Below, one piece after another: positions 1-5,975 of a stretch of DNA of 9,597 nt (position 1 is its first letter; each line of letters starts with the position of its first letter). The DNA comes from Pseudomonadota bacterium. GTDB lineage: Bacteria > Pseudomonadota > Alphaproteobacteria > Reyranellales > Reyranellaceae. The notes beneath the pieces are model-generated. The model searched no databases. It saw nothing but the letters and a program-made list of their open reading frames with translations, and had not been told where the DNA came from. The translations under genes and the position numbers were made by a program. Location of the stretch: assembly GCA_023436825.1 (NCBI GenBank), contig JAEZHS010000356.1, positions 1 through 9,597 of the forward strand, read 5' to 3'.

Positions 1-6
1 CGTGAG

Positions 7-40
7 CCCCCCCCCCCGGCCCCGCGCGCGCCCGCGCGCG
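7..40. repeat. C-tract and tandem GC decamer downstream of amn
   Basis: Eleven consecutive C (7-17) lie near two exact tandem copies of CCCGCGCGCG (21-30 and 31-40). GCGCGC at 24-29 and 34-39 can pair as a GC-only hairpin with a 4-nt loop. It lies just past the amn stop codon (51-53). In the amn transcript the hairpin would be followed by a G-run instead of a U-run, so it is not a normal intrinsic terminator, though it could slow the polymerase or protect the 3' end. Confidence 0.5.
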
Positions 41-50
41 GTCCGGAAGA

Positions 51-1496
51 TTACCGGAACGGCGGTTCGTCGAAGCTGCGGAGCTTGCGCGAGTGCAGCG
101 AGTGGAGCTCGCTGCGCAGCAGATCGATGGTCTCGAGGCCGATATGCAGATGCTCGCCGACGGCGCGCTGGTAGAAGCGCGTGGCCGCACCCGGCAGCTT
201 GATCTCGCCGTGCAGCGGCTTGTCGGAGATGCAGAGCAGCACGCCGTAGGGCACGCGCAGGCGATAGCCTTGCGTGGCCAGCGTGGCGCTCTCCATGTCG
301 ACGGCGATGGCGCGCGCGTGATTGATGCGCCGGCGCTCCTGGGTCCAGCGCAGTTCCCAGTTGCGGTCGTCGTAGCTCACCACCGTGCCGGTGCGCAGCC
401 GCCGCTTCAGCGCCTCGCCCCTCTCGCCGGTCACGCGCTCGGCCGCCTGCTGCATGGCCACCTGCACCTCGGCCAGCGCCGGCACCGGCACTTCCGGCGG
501 CAGCAGTTCGTCGAGGATGCGATCGCGCCTCATATAGGCGTGCGCCAGCACGTAGTCGCCGATGGTCTGGGATTGCCGCAGGCCGCCGCAGTGGCCGATC
601 ATCAGCCAGCAATGCGGACGCAGCACCGCGAGATGGTCGGTCGCCGTCTTGGCGTTGGACGGGCCGACGCCGATGTTGATGATGGTGACGCCGCCGCTGC
701 CGTCGCCGCGCAGGAGGTTGTAGGCCGGCATCTGGAAGCGATGCCAGGGTGCGGCCATGACGGCCGCTTCGGCCACCGAGGTGTCCTCGCCGCGCCGCAC
801 GACGGCGCCGCCGGGCAGCACGAGCTGGGTGTATGGGCCGCCCGGCTTGCCCAGCTCCTCCATCGCCCAGGTCAGGAAATGGTCGACATAGCGCTGGTAG
901 TTGGTCGCCAGGATCCAGGGCTGGATGGTGCGCCAGTCGGTGCCCGTGTAGTGCAGCAGCCGGCGCAGCGAATAGTCGACGCGCAAGGCGTCGAACAACG
1001 CGAGCGGGCGCGCGCCCCTGGCCTCCGACACCCAGGTGCCGTCGGCGATCTCGGCGCCGACATTGGCGAGCACCGGCGTCGGGAAGTGACGCGCGAGCTC
1101 GGACACCGAGAGATCGCCGTGGATGAATTCGTCGCCCGCTTCGGTGACGAAGGGATAGGGGATCTCCTGGTCGCTGACGCCGACCTCGATGGTGCCGCCG
1201 AACTCCTCGGTGAGCGGACGCAGCTGCTCGAGCAGGTACTGACGGAAGAAGCGCGGCTGCGTCACCGTCGTGGTATAGCGCCCCGGCGCCTGGAACTTCG
1301 CCCAGGCGCGGCGCGTGAAGCGCACGGCGCCGGCCGGTTGCCAGTCGACGCAGAGTTCGGGATAGCGGAAGCGCGCCCGCTCCTGGGGCGTGGGCACTGC
1401 ACCCGATTCGGTGAAGCGGGCCAGCGCCTCGCGCAACGCTACGCTCGCCGTCGCATGCAGCTCCTCGAGGCGATCGACCGCCTGCTCAGGACTCAT
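51..1496 (-). CDS. amn: AMP nucleosidase
   Basis: Hydrolyses AMP to adenine and ribose 5-phosphate in the cytoplasm (purine salvage and AMP-level control). The protein aligns from end to end with my memory of E. coli Amn, including its closing NEPPFR-like end (here DEPPFR). Numbered from the start used here (481 residues; E. coli about 484), an N-terminal AMP nucleosidase domain fills roughly the first 170 residues. A nucleoside-phosphorylase-like domain follows, with IGVGPSNAKT (275-284), MIGHCGGL (299-306), DMESAT (400-405) and SDKPLHGEIKLPG (from 424). The SDKP Asp is the likely catalytic acid by family analogy. The ATG at 1496 is preferred because GGAAGAG lies just upstream. An in-frame ATG at 1517 would add seven residues but has no ribosome binding site and abuts a palindrome. 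It is the last gene of a leftward run behind two EipB-like genes and may be co-transcribed with them. Identity is very secure. Confidence 0.97.
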   Translation of the reverse strand: MSPEQAVDRLEELHATASVALREALARFTESGAVPTPQERARFRYPELCVDWQPAGAVRFTRRAWAKFQAPGRYTTTVTQPRFFRQYLLEQLRPLTEEFGGTIEVGVSDQEIPYPFVTEAGDEFIHGDLSVSELARHFPTPVLANVGAEIADGTWVSEARGARPLALFDALRVDYSLRRLLHYTGTDWRTIQPWILATNYQRYVDHFLTWAMEELGKPGGPYTQLVLPGGAVVRRGEDTSVAEAAVMAAPWHRFQMPAYNLLRGDGSGGVTIINIGVGPSNAKTATDHLAVLRPHCWLMIGHCGGLRQSQTIGDYVLAHAYMRRDRILDELLPPEVPVPALAEVQVAMQQAAERVTGERGEALKRRLRTGTVVSYDDRNWELRWTQERRRINHARAIAVDMESATLATQGYRLRVPYGVLLCISDKPLHGEIKLPGAATRFYQRAVGEHLHIGLETIDLLRSELHSLHSRKLRSFDEPPFR

Positions 1497-1523
1497 GCTC
1501 TTCCGGACCGCGCGCATCTTGCG

Positions 1524-1542
1524 CGCTCATGATTCATGAGCG
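1524..1542. repeat. 19-bp near-perfect palindrome (9-bp arms, 1-nt centre)
   Basis: CGCTCATGA and TCATGAGCG are exact inverted copies around a single T. The 8-mer CATGAGCG recurs in direct orientation at 1569-1576, so three copies of this word occur within 53 bp. It sits between the second EipB-like gene and amn, just upstream of the amn start. It could be a protein-binding operator, or part of a REP-like dispersed repeat. As RNA it could fold only with a slightly opened loop. No U-tract follows, so a standard intrinsic terminator is not supported. Confidence 0.75.
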
Positions 1543-1555
1543 AGCTGGAAGCTCG
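1541..1555. repeat. Small inverted repeat, 6-bp arms and 3-nt loop
   Basis: CGAGCT and AGCTCG are exact inverted copies around GGA, immediately next to and sharing two bases with the 19-bp palindrome. A weaker pair, GGTC/GACC around a 5-nt loop (1557-1569), follows directly. The whole block from 1521 to 1594 is bracketed by direct copies of the 8-mer GCGCGCTC (1521-1528 and 1587-1594). This arrangement of chained hairpins suits an intergenic repeat element. Whether it is dispersed elsewhere in the genome cannot be seen here. Confidence 0.6.
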
Positions 1556-1600
1556 CGGTCCAGAAGACCATGAGCGGCACGGAGTGGCGCGCTCCCATAA

Positions 1601-2434
1601 TTACTTGCACTCGGGCTTGGGCAGCGGCTCGAGGCGCGTGATGCGGTATTCGATGCCGCCGTCGCTTTCCTCGTGGGTGCCGTAGAGCTCGACGCCGTTG
1701 TCGAGGGTGACGCTGCTCATCTCGTAGGCGGGCTCGCCCTGCCCCTTGCCGTCGGCCTGGGCGTCGAAGAAGCCGGCGCGGTAGTAGATGCGCGTGCGGC
1801 CGTCGGCCAGCTGCTCGCCGCCTTCGGGGATCTTCACGTCGCTCAGCCGCTTGGGCAGCTTGCCGATCAGGACGTTGACCGACTGCGGCGGCTTCACCTT
1901 CTCGCCGAAGAAGAACTGCGCGTCGAAGCCGGTCTCGCCGGCCTTGGCTTGGCGGATCGTCTCGCGCGCGATGGCGACCGGGAACAGCGTGGGGGCAGGC
2001 AGCGCCACCGTCTGGCCCTCGGGGTCGGTGAAGCGGGCCTCGCCCTTGCCGTCGTCGCCGATCAACGCCTCGCCCTTGACCACGCTGGTCTGACGCCCCC
2101 CCACGCTCGTGCGGTGGTCGAAGCGCAGCTTCTTGCCGTCGCGGCTCTCGGTCATCTGCGACTGCTGTTCGCTGGCCACGGCGCCACGCCCGCCCGCCGT
2201 CTCCAGCCGCAGCCGCTGGTTCACGACGTAGCCGCCGTCGCAGGTGAGCTTCAGTTCGTAGGCATAGGTGCCCGAAGTGCCGGTGCCCGGCTTGCCCCGG
2301 TCCATCGCCGAGACCGAGTAGACGGCGCGATGCGGCGCGAAGTCCTGGGCGGCCGCCGGCGCCAGCGCGGCGGCGGTGGTCACCAGGAGGGACATGGGGA
2401 TCAAAAGAGAAATGCGCACACGGGCATTCAGCAT
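1601..2434 (-). CDS. EipB-like periplasmic envelope-integrity protein (DUF1849), second copy
   Basis: A 277-residue exported protein. The N-terminus (basic MLNARVR, hydrophobic stretch to about residue 25, then APAAAQD) is a Sec signal peptide with cleavage near residue 29 or 30. The mature part opens with APHRAVYSVS, the typical start of the DUF1849/EipB family. It has TCDGGY (Cys65) and a near-terminal Cys276, matching the conserved disulfide pair known in Brucella EipB, and a PTLFPVA motif around 148-154. EipB of Brucella is a periplasmic beta-spiral protein needed for envelope integrity; the same role here is inferred. The ATG overlaps the stop of the upstream paralogue in ATGCTGA, and GAGG five bases before it lies inside that gene, so translation is probably coupled. 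Family assignment is by recognition of sequence patterns, not alignment. Confidence 0.85.
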   Translation of the reverse strand: MLNARVRISLLIPMSLLVTTAAALAPAAAQDFAPHRAVYSVSAMDRGKPGTGTSGTYAYELKLTCDGGYVVNQRLRLETAGGRGAVASEQQSQMTESRDGKKLRFDHRTSVGGRQTSVVKGEALIGDDGKGEARFTDPEGQTVALPAPTLFPVAIARETIRQAKAGETGFDAQFFFGEKVKPPQSVNVLIGKLPKRLSDVKIPEGGEQLADGRTRIYYRAGFFDAQADGKGQGEPAYEMSSVTLDNGVELYGTHEESDGGIEYRITRLEPLPKPECK

Positions 2435-3309
2435 CGCGGCCTCGGCAGGGCTTGGATTTGAACCAGGCGAGCATCCACTGCGAAATCGCCGTAGTCGAGC
2501 AGCATCGAGCGGGCAATCCCGTTGGCCAGCAAATCCAGCGCCAGCTCATACTCCGGATTGGCCGTGCCCTGGTCGCCTGCGGCGAAAAAGGCCAGTCGCA
2601 CGCCCCATGCCGGCTGGCCGCGCAGCAGGCTGACATCGCCGCGGACGGCCGGCGCGCCGGCGGCGCGCGGCGGCTTGCCGATCACCGCATTGACGGTGAA
2701 GGCGCCGTCGAGCCGGGCGCCGTCGAACACGCTGTAGGACACCGATTTGTCGCCGTCGCGGGCATGCCGGATGATCAGGGCGAGATGGGTCGTGGGAAAG
2801 AGAGTGCCGGCCGGGAGTTCGAAGCTCCTGGCCTCGGGCAGTGAAAACGAGGCCCGGCCCTTGCCGCCGTTGGGTTCGAGGTCGGCATGGCCGCGCAACT
2901 CCTCCTCGACCTCCTGGTCCTGGATGTTGCGCACACTGAAGCGCAGTTGCAGGCCGTCCTTGGTCTCGTAGCTGGTGAAGCTCGAATCGGTGTCGAACTC
3001 CTCACCGTCGTTGCGCAGGAACTTGAGTTTGATGCGCTGCTTGACCTCCCAGGCCTCGCAGGAATCGACCATCTCCAGCACCATGCGGCCGTTGACCTCG
3101 ACGATGCCGCTGTTGGGCCGTGCGACATTGAGCTTCATGTCGTAGGTCGCCCGATGCGGCACCAGGACGACGTCCTGCTGCTGTTGCGCCAGTTGCTGCT
3201 GCTGGGCGCCCGCGCCGCTTATCCACAGGCCCAGCAACAGGACGGCGCAGACAGCGGCGAAGGGGGCCGCGATCTGGACGCGGGAACGGCGAAAACTAAG
3301 CGTGTTCAA
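2428..3309 (-). CDS. EipB-like periplasmic envelope-integrity protein (DUF1849), first copy
   Basis: A 293-residue exported protein and divergent paralogue of the next gene. A basic N-terminus (RRSR) and a hydrophobic core (about 12-31) end in SGAGA, giving likely signal cleavage at residue 35. The mature chain would begin with a Gln-rich segment, QQQQLAQQQQ (36-45), before VLVPHRATYDM, the family's opening motif. Cys84 (in VDSCEAW) and Cys293, the very last residue, correspond to the conserved disulfide pair. GTLFPTTH (168-175) matches the PTLFP motif of the second copy. The start is inferred to be TTG at 3309: the frame is open upstream only to a stop at 3349-3351, with no ATG or GTG between, and no ATG occurs within the signal peptide. 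No clear Shine-Dalgarno precedes it. First gene of the leftward run that includes amn. Confidence 0.82.
   Translation of the reverse strand: MNTLSFRRSRVQIAAPFAAVCAVLLLGLWISGAGAQQQQLAQQQQDVVLVPHRATYDMKLNVARPNSGIVEVNGRMVLEMVDSCEAWEVKQRIKLKFLRNDGEEFDTDSSFTSYETKDGLQLRFSVRNIQDQEVEEELRGHADLEPNGGKGRASFSLPEARSFELPAGTLFPTTHLALIIRHARDGDKSVSYSVFDGARLDGAFTVNAVIGKPPRAAGAPAVRGDVSLLRGQPAWGVRLAFFAAGDQGTANPEYELALDLLANGIARSMLLDYGDFAVDARLVQIQALPRPRC
3175..3204. repeat. Trinucleotide (CTG/CAG) tract coding for poly-Gln
   Basis: Two four-codon blocks, CTGCTGCTGTTG and TTGCTGCTGCTG on the plus strand, flank CGCCAG. On the coding strand they give two runs of four Gln separated by Leu-Ala, directly after the predicted signal peptidase site of the first EipB-like protein. 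The mixture of CAG and CAA codons limits slippage, but the near mirror symmetry suggests duplication of one short block. A length-variable linker is possible; variation cannot be judged from one sequence. Confidence 0.7.
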
Positions 3310-3410
3310 CGGACAATGGCAGGAGGCTAGGCCTTGTAGCCGGGCGCCTCAGCGTAATATCCATGCCCAGAGATTGCCAGAATCATCGCTGCGGCATGGC
3401 GGCCGCACAG

Positions 3411-3415
3411 GGAGG
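3411..3415 (+). promoter_or_regulatory. Ribosome binding site of the hydroxyacid dehydrogenase
   Basis: GGAGG ends 11 nt before the ATG at 3427 and fixes that start. The rest of the 117-nt divergent spacer (3310-3426) contains only a weak promoter-like pair (TTGTAG at 3334 and TAATAT at 3355, spacing 15), which I do not consider convincing for either direction. Confidence 0.65.
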
Positions 3416-3426
3416 AAAACCGTCTA

Positions 3427-4404
3427 ATGACCACAGGCAAACCTCGGGTTCTCGCCACCCGGCACTTTCCGCCCGACGTCGAGGCCCGGCTGGCGGCGAA
3501 CTTCGACGCCGTGCTCAATCCCGAGGACCGGCTCTACGACGGCCCGGCGCTGATCAAGGCCGCCCAAGGCTGCGACGGCGTCATGTGCGCGGCGGGCGAT
3601 CCGCTCAACGCCGAGACTATCGCCGGCCTGCCCGCCTCGGTGCGCATGATCGCGACCTTCTCGGTGGGTTACGAGCATGTCGACGTGGCGGCCGCCGCCA
3701 AGCGCGGCATCCTGGTCTCCAACACGCCCGACGTGCTGACCGACGCAACCGCCGACATCACCCTGCTCTGCCTGCTGGGCGCCGCCCGGCGCGCCCACGA
3801 GGGCACGACCATGCTCAGGACCCACAGCTGGGTCGGCTGGACGCCCACCCAGCTCATGGGCGTGCATGTCACCGGCAAGCGCCTCGGCATCCTGGGCATG
3901 GGCCGCATCGGCCAGGCGGTGGCCGACCGGGCGCGCGCCTTCCGCATGCAGATCCACTACTCGAACCGCTCGCGCCTGCCGGCCGACCTCGAGAAGGGTG
4001 CGGTTTTCCACGCCAACGCCGACGACATGCTGCCGCATTGCGACTTCCTGTCGATCAACGCGCCGATGACGCCGGCGACCCGCAAATGGGTCAATGCCGA
4101 GCGCATCGCCAGGCTACCCAAAGGCGCCGTCGTGGTGAACACGGCACGCGGGGGCGTGGTCGACGACGAGGCGCTGATCGCCGCACTGAAAAGCGGACGG
4201 CTCGCCGCCGCCGGCATCGACGTGTTCGACGGCGAGCCCAAGATCCACCAAGGCTACTACGGGCTGGAGAATGCCTTCCTGCTGCCGCACATGGGCTCGG
4301 CCACGGTCGAGACACGCAATGCCATGGGCTTCAAAGCGCTCGACAACCTCGAAGCCTTCCTGCTCAGGAAGGAGGCGCCGCCGGACGCCGTGAAGGCTTC
4401 TTGA
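3427..4404 (+). CDS. D-2-hydroxyacid dehydrogenase (glyoxylate/hydroxypyruvate reductase type)
   Basis: A 325-residue cytoplasmic enzyme that interconverts a 2-oxoacid and a D-2-hydroxyacid using NAD(P)H, probably glyoxylate to glycolate or hydroxypyruvate to glycerate. The catalytic domain comes first, with FSVGYEHVD (78-86). The inserted Rossmann domain follows, with GMGRIG (157-162). The family triad is present: Arg241 in NTARGG, Glu270 in DVFDGEP and His288 in LLPHMGSAT. After the second Rossmann strand the sequence is SNRSRL (179-184) without the acidic residue usual in NAD-specific enzymes, so NADPH preference is likely. GGAGG 11 nt upstream supports the ATG. It is divergent from the EipB-like gene, and its 3' end overlaps the lipoprotein gene on the other strand by 41 bp. 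Family certain; exact substrate not determinable. Confidence 0.93.
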   Translation: MTTGKPRVLATRHFPPDVEARLAANFDAVLNPEDRLYDGPALIKAAQGCDGVMCAAGDPLNAETIAGLPASVRMIATFSVGYEHVDVAAAAKRGILVSNTPDVLTDATADITLLCLLGAARRAHEGTTMLRTHSWVGWTPTQLMGVHVTGKRLGILGMGRIGQAVADRARAFRMQIHYSNRSRLPADLEKGAVFHANADDMLPHCDFLSINAPMTPATRKWVNAERIARLPKGAVVVNTARGGVVDDEALIAALKSGRLAAAGIDVFDGEPKIHQGYYGLENAFLLPHMGSATVETRNAMGFKALDNLEAFLLRKEAPPDAVKAS

Positions 4405-4924
4405 CCGAGTGCTTCCTGGGCTTCTTGGGCTTGGCCGTGGGCGGTGGTGACGACGGCGGCGGCGGCTCGGCAATGGCTGTCGGCGCGGCATCATTCGAGC
4501 CCTGCGCGACGGCGGTTACCGGCGCCGCGGGCGCGGCCGGCGCTGCGGGCGCCGGCTTGTAGGCGGCGGCGTCCCAGCTCGCCGCCGGCGCGTCGGCTGT
4601 GGTGCGCAGCGGCGGCGCATAGTGTACGCCGTCCTCCGCGACCATGCGCTGAGGGTCGTCGTAGTCGACCTTGTAGGGATCCTTGTCGCCTTCGCGCGGC
4701 CTGCAGACGGCGCGACCCTTGATGACGCGCCACAGGGCGCAGTCCTGCTTGGACACCATGGAGATCATGTGGTCGCCGGAGGTCTTGTCACTGGCTACCA
4801 GCAGCCCGCCATCGGCGGCGTAGCTCGCTCCCGACACCGCCAGCGGCACGCCGCAGGCTCCGGTCATCAGGCCCGCGCCCACGACCAGCGACAGCGTAAT
4901 GAAAGGGAGCCGAGGAAAGCTCAT
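4364..4924 (-). CDS. Small conserved alphaproteobacterial lipoprotein-like protein with Ala/Pro-rich basic tail
   Basis: A 186-residue protein of unknown function. The N-terminus is a signal peptide with a hydrophobic segment from about 7 to 20 and a candidate lipidated Cys24 in MTGACG. The lipobox is imperfect because Thr, not Leu, stands at -3. The mature part has SYAADGGLLVASDKTSGDH and then DCALWRVIKGRAVC (Cys62 and Cys74), a pattern I recognise from uncharacterised alphaproteobacterial lipoproteins. The rest is low complexity: PAPAAPAAPAAP (124-135), PPPPSSPPP (154-162) and a Lys/Arg-rich end (165-180), which may reach toward peptidoglycan or another anionic surface; this is inferred. 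The ATG at 4924 was chosen because it gives a proper signal peptide. An in-frame ATG at 4969 would add 15 non-signal-like residues and lies within the promoter candidate. No clear Shine-Dalgarno is visible. Confidence 0.8.
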   Translation of the reverse strand: MSFPRLPFITLSLVVGAGLMTGACGVPLAVSGASYAADGGLLVASDKTSGDHMISMVSKQDCALWRVIKGRAVCRPREGDKDPYKVDYDDPQRMVAEDGVHYAPPLRTTADAPAASWDAAAYKPAPAAPAAPAAPVTAVAQGSNDAAPTAIAEPPPPSSPPPTAKPKKPRKHSVKKPSRRPAAPPS

Positions 4925-4956
4925 ATTTGACTTAATATAAATTGAATAATCCGTTG

Positions 4957-4985
4957 AATGTAATGGCATTTATGGATTCAGTCAA
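4957..4985 (-). promoter_or_regulatory. Candidate sigma70-type promoter for the lipoprotein gene
   Basis: On the minus strand, TTGACT (complement of 4980-4985) is followed after 17 nt by TACATT (complement of 4957-4962), five and four matches to the consensus hexamers. Transcription would begin near 4950, leaving a leader of about 26 nt before the ATG at 4924. The surrounding spacer (about 4925-4985) is strikingly AT-rich against its very GC-rich surroundings, which supports a regulatory role. A second TTGACT lies on the plus strand at 4927-4932, but I find no matching -10 box toward the rightward gene. Confidence 0.45.
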
Positions 4986-5046
4986 TCTGACCGAAACATC
5001 TACCATCCATAGTCGTCGAAGGCCAATCGGCCCTCTACAAGTCGAC

Positions 5047-5052
5047 GGGAGG
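5047..5052 (+). promoter_or_regulatory. Ribosome binding site of the short-chain dehydrogenase
   Basis: GGGAGG stands 10 nt before the ATG at 5063 and decides that start. The upstream spacer back to 4925 has no other coding signal. Confidence 0.65.
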
Positions 5053-5062
5053 CGGTCTGGAC

Positions 5063-5971
5063 ATGAGCGGATTCACGGAAACGGATGTGCCCGACCAGTC
5101 GGGCAAGTGCTTCATTGTCACCGGAGCGAACACGGGAATCGGCTTTGAAGCAGCGCGCGTGCTGGCGGCACGGCGGGCCCGCGTGCTGCTCGCCTGCCGC
5201 GACAAGGCGAAGGCCGAGGCCGCCATGGCCCGGATCAGACGGCTGACGCAAGGTGCCGACGTGGTCTTCCTGTCGCTCGACCAGGCGGATCTCGACAGCG
5301 TGCGCGCGGCGGCCGAACTGGCGGCGAAGGAGCCGCGTATCGATGCGCTCGTCAACAATGCCGGCGTGATGCGTCCGCCCTTGATGCGGACCAAGCAGGG
5401 CTTCGAATTGCAGTTTGGCGTCAATCATCTCGGCTGCTTCGCCCTCAGCGCCCTGATGCTGCCGACGCTGGCGAAGACCGCCGGAGCGCGCGTCGTCGTC
5501 ACCGCCAGCGTCGCCCACCGGCGCGGACGGATCGCCTGGGACGATCTCAATGCCGAGAAAAGCTACGACCGGTCCCAGCGCTACGCCGACAGCAAGCTCG
5601 CCAACATGCTGTTCTTCTTCGAGTTGGACCGGCGGCTGCGCGCCGCGGGTTCCGCGGTGACGGCGGTCGGCTGCCATCCAGGGATTGCGGCGACCGATCT
5701 GGGACGGCACATGGGGCCGCTCCAACTGCTGGTCCCCCTGGTCGGCATGACGCTCAACACCGCGGCCATGGGCGCTTGGCCGACGCTCCAGGCTGCGACA
5801 GCGGCGGTGAGCCCTGGCGGCTACTACGGACCGATCGAGCGTGGCGGAAAGCGCGGGCCGTCCGGTCCGGCGTGGCGAACGCAGCAGGCCCAGGATCGCG
5901 AACTTGCGCAACGTCTCTGGGATGTGTCCGTTGCCATGACCGGAATCGATCCCGGCCTGCCGCCGACCTGA
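5063..5971 (+). CDS. Short-chain dehydrogenase/reductase, retinol-dehydrogenase-like
   Basis: A 302-residue NAD(P)-dependent oxidoreductase of the classical SDR fold; the substrate is unknown. All fold signatures are present: TGANTGIG (20-27) for the cofactor, NNAG (98-101), Asn121 in GVNHLG, Ser149 in TASVAHRRG, and Tyr174/Lys178 in YADSK, the catalytic Tyr-Lys pair. ACRD (44-47) after the second strand, with Arg46, points to NADP(H). The QFGVNHLGCFAL and CHPGIAATDLG segments are typical of the group containing animal retinol dehydrogenases and plant protochlorophyllide-reductase-like proteins, and many bacterial members have no known substrate. GGGAGG supports the start. It is divergent from the lipoprotein gene, and its stop lies only 4 nt from the stop of the convergent permease gene, with no terminator between them. 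Confidence 0.92.
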   Translation: MSGFTETDVPDQSGKCFIVTGANTGIGFEAARVLAARRARVLLACRDKAKAEAAMARIRRLTQGADVVFLSLDQADLDSVRAAAELAAKEPRIDALVNNAGVMRPPLMRTKQGFELQFGVNHLGCFALSALMLPTLAKTAGARVVVTASVAHRRGRIAWDDLNAEKSYDRSQRYADSKLANMLFFFELDRRLRAAGSAVTAVGCHPGIAATDLGRHMGPLQLLVPLVGMTLNTAAMGAWPTLQAATAAVSPGGYYGPIERGGKRGPSGPAWRTQQAQDRELAQRLWDVSVAMTGIDPGLPPT

Positions 5972-5975
5972 GCGT

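Noticed and set aside
93..1532. Long open frame (479 codons) on the plus strand opposite amn
   Set aside because: Antisense to a near-complete AMP nucleosidase. The translation is His/Arg/Ala-rich low-complexity text without family motifs, as expected from very GC-rich coding DNA.
1527..1597. 23-codon minus-strand open frame in the palindrome block (MGARHSVPL...)
   Set aside because: No ribosome binding site and fully contained in the inverted-repeat cluster; better explained as sequence of the repeat than as a peptide gene.
1518..1600. Intrinsic terminator between the second EipB-like gene and amn
   Set aside because: Hairpins are present, but no run of T follows on the minus strand, so the classical signal is missing.
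3334..3360. Promoter TTGTAG/TAATAT before the hydroxyacid dehydrogenase
   Set aside because: Only three of six matches in the -35 and a short 15-nt spacing; not better than chance.
3363..4562. 399-codon plus-strand frame overlapping the hydroxyacid dehydrogenase
   Set aside because: It is in a different frame from the dehydrogenase, with Arg/Ala-rich text. Its tail merely reads through the antisense of the lipoprotein's Ala/Pro linker.
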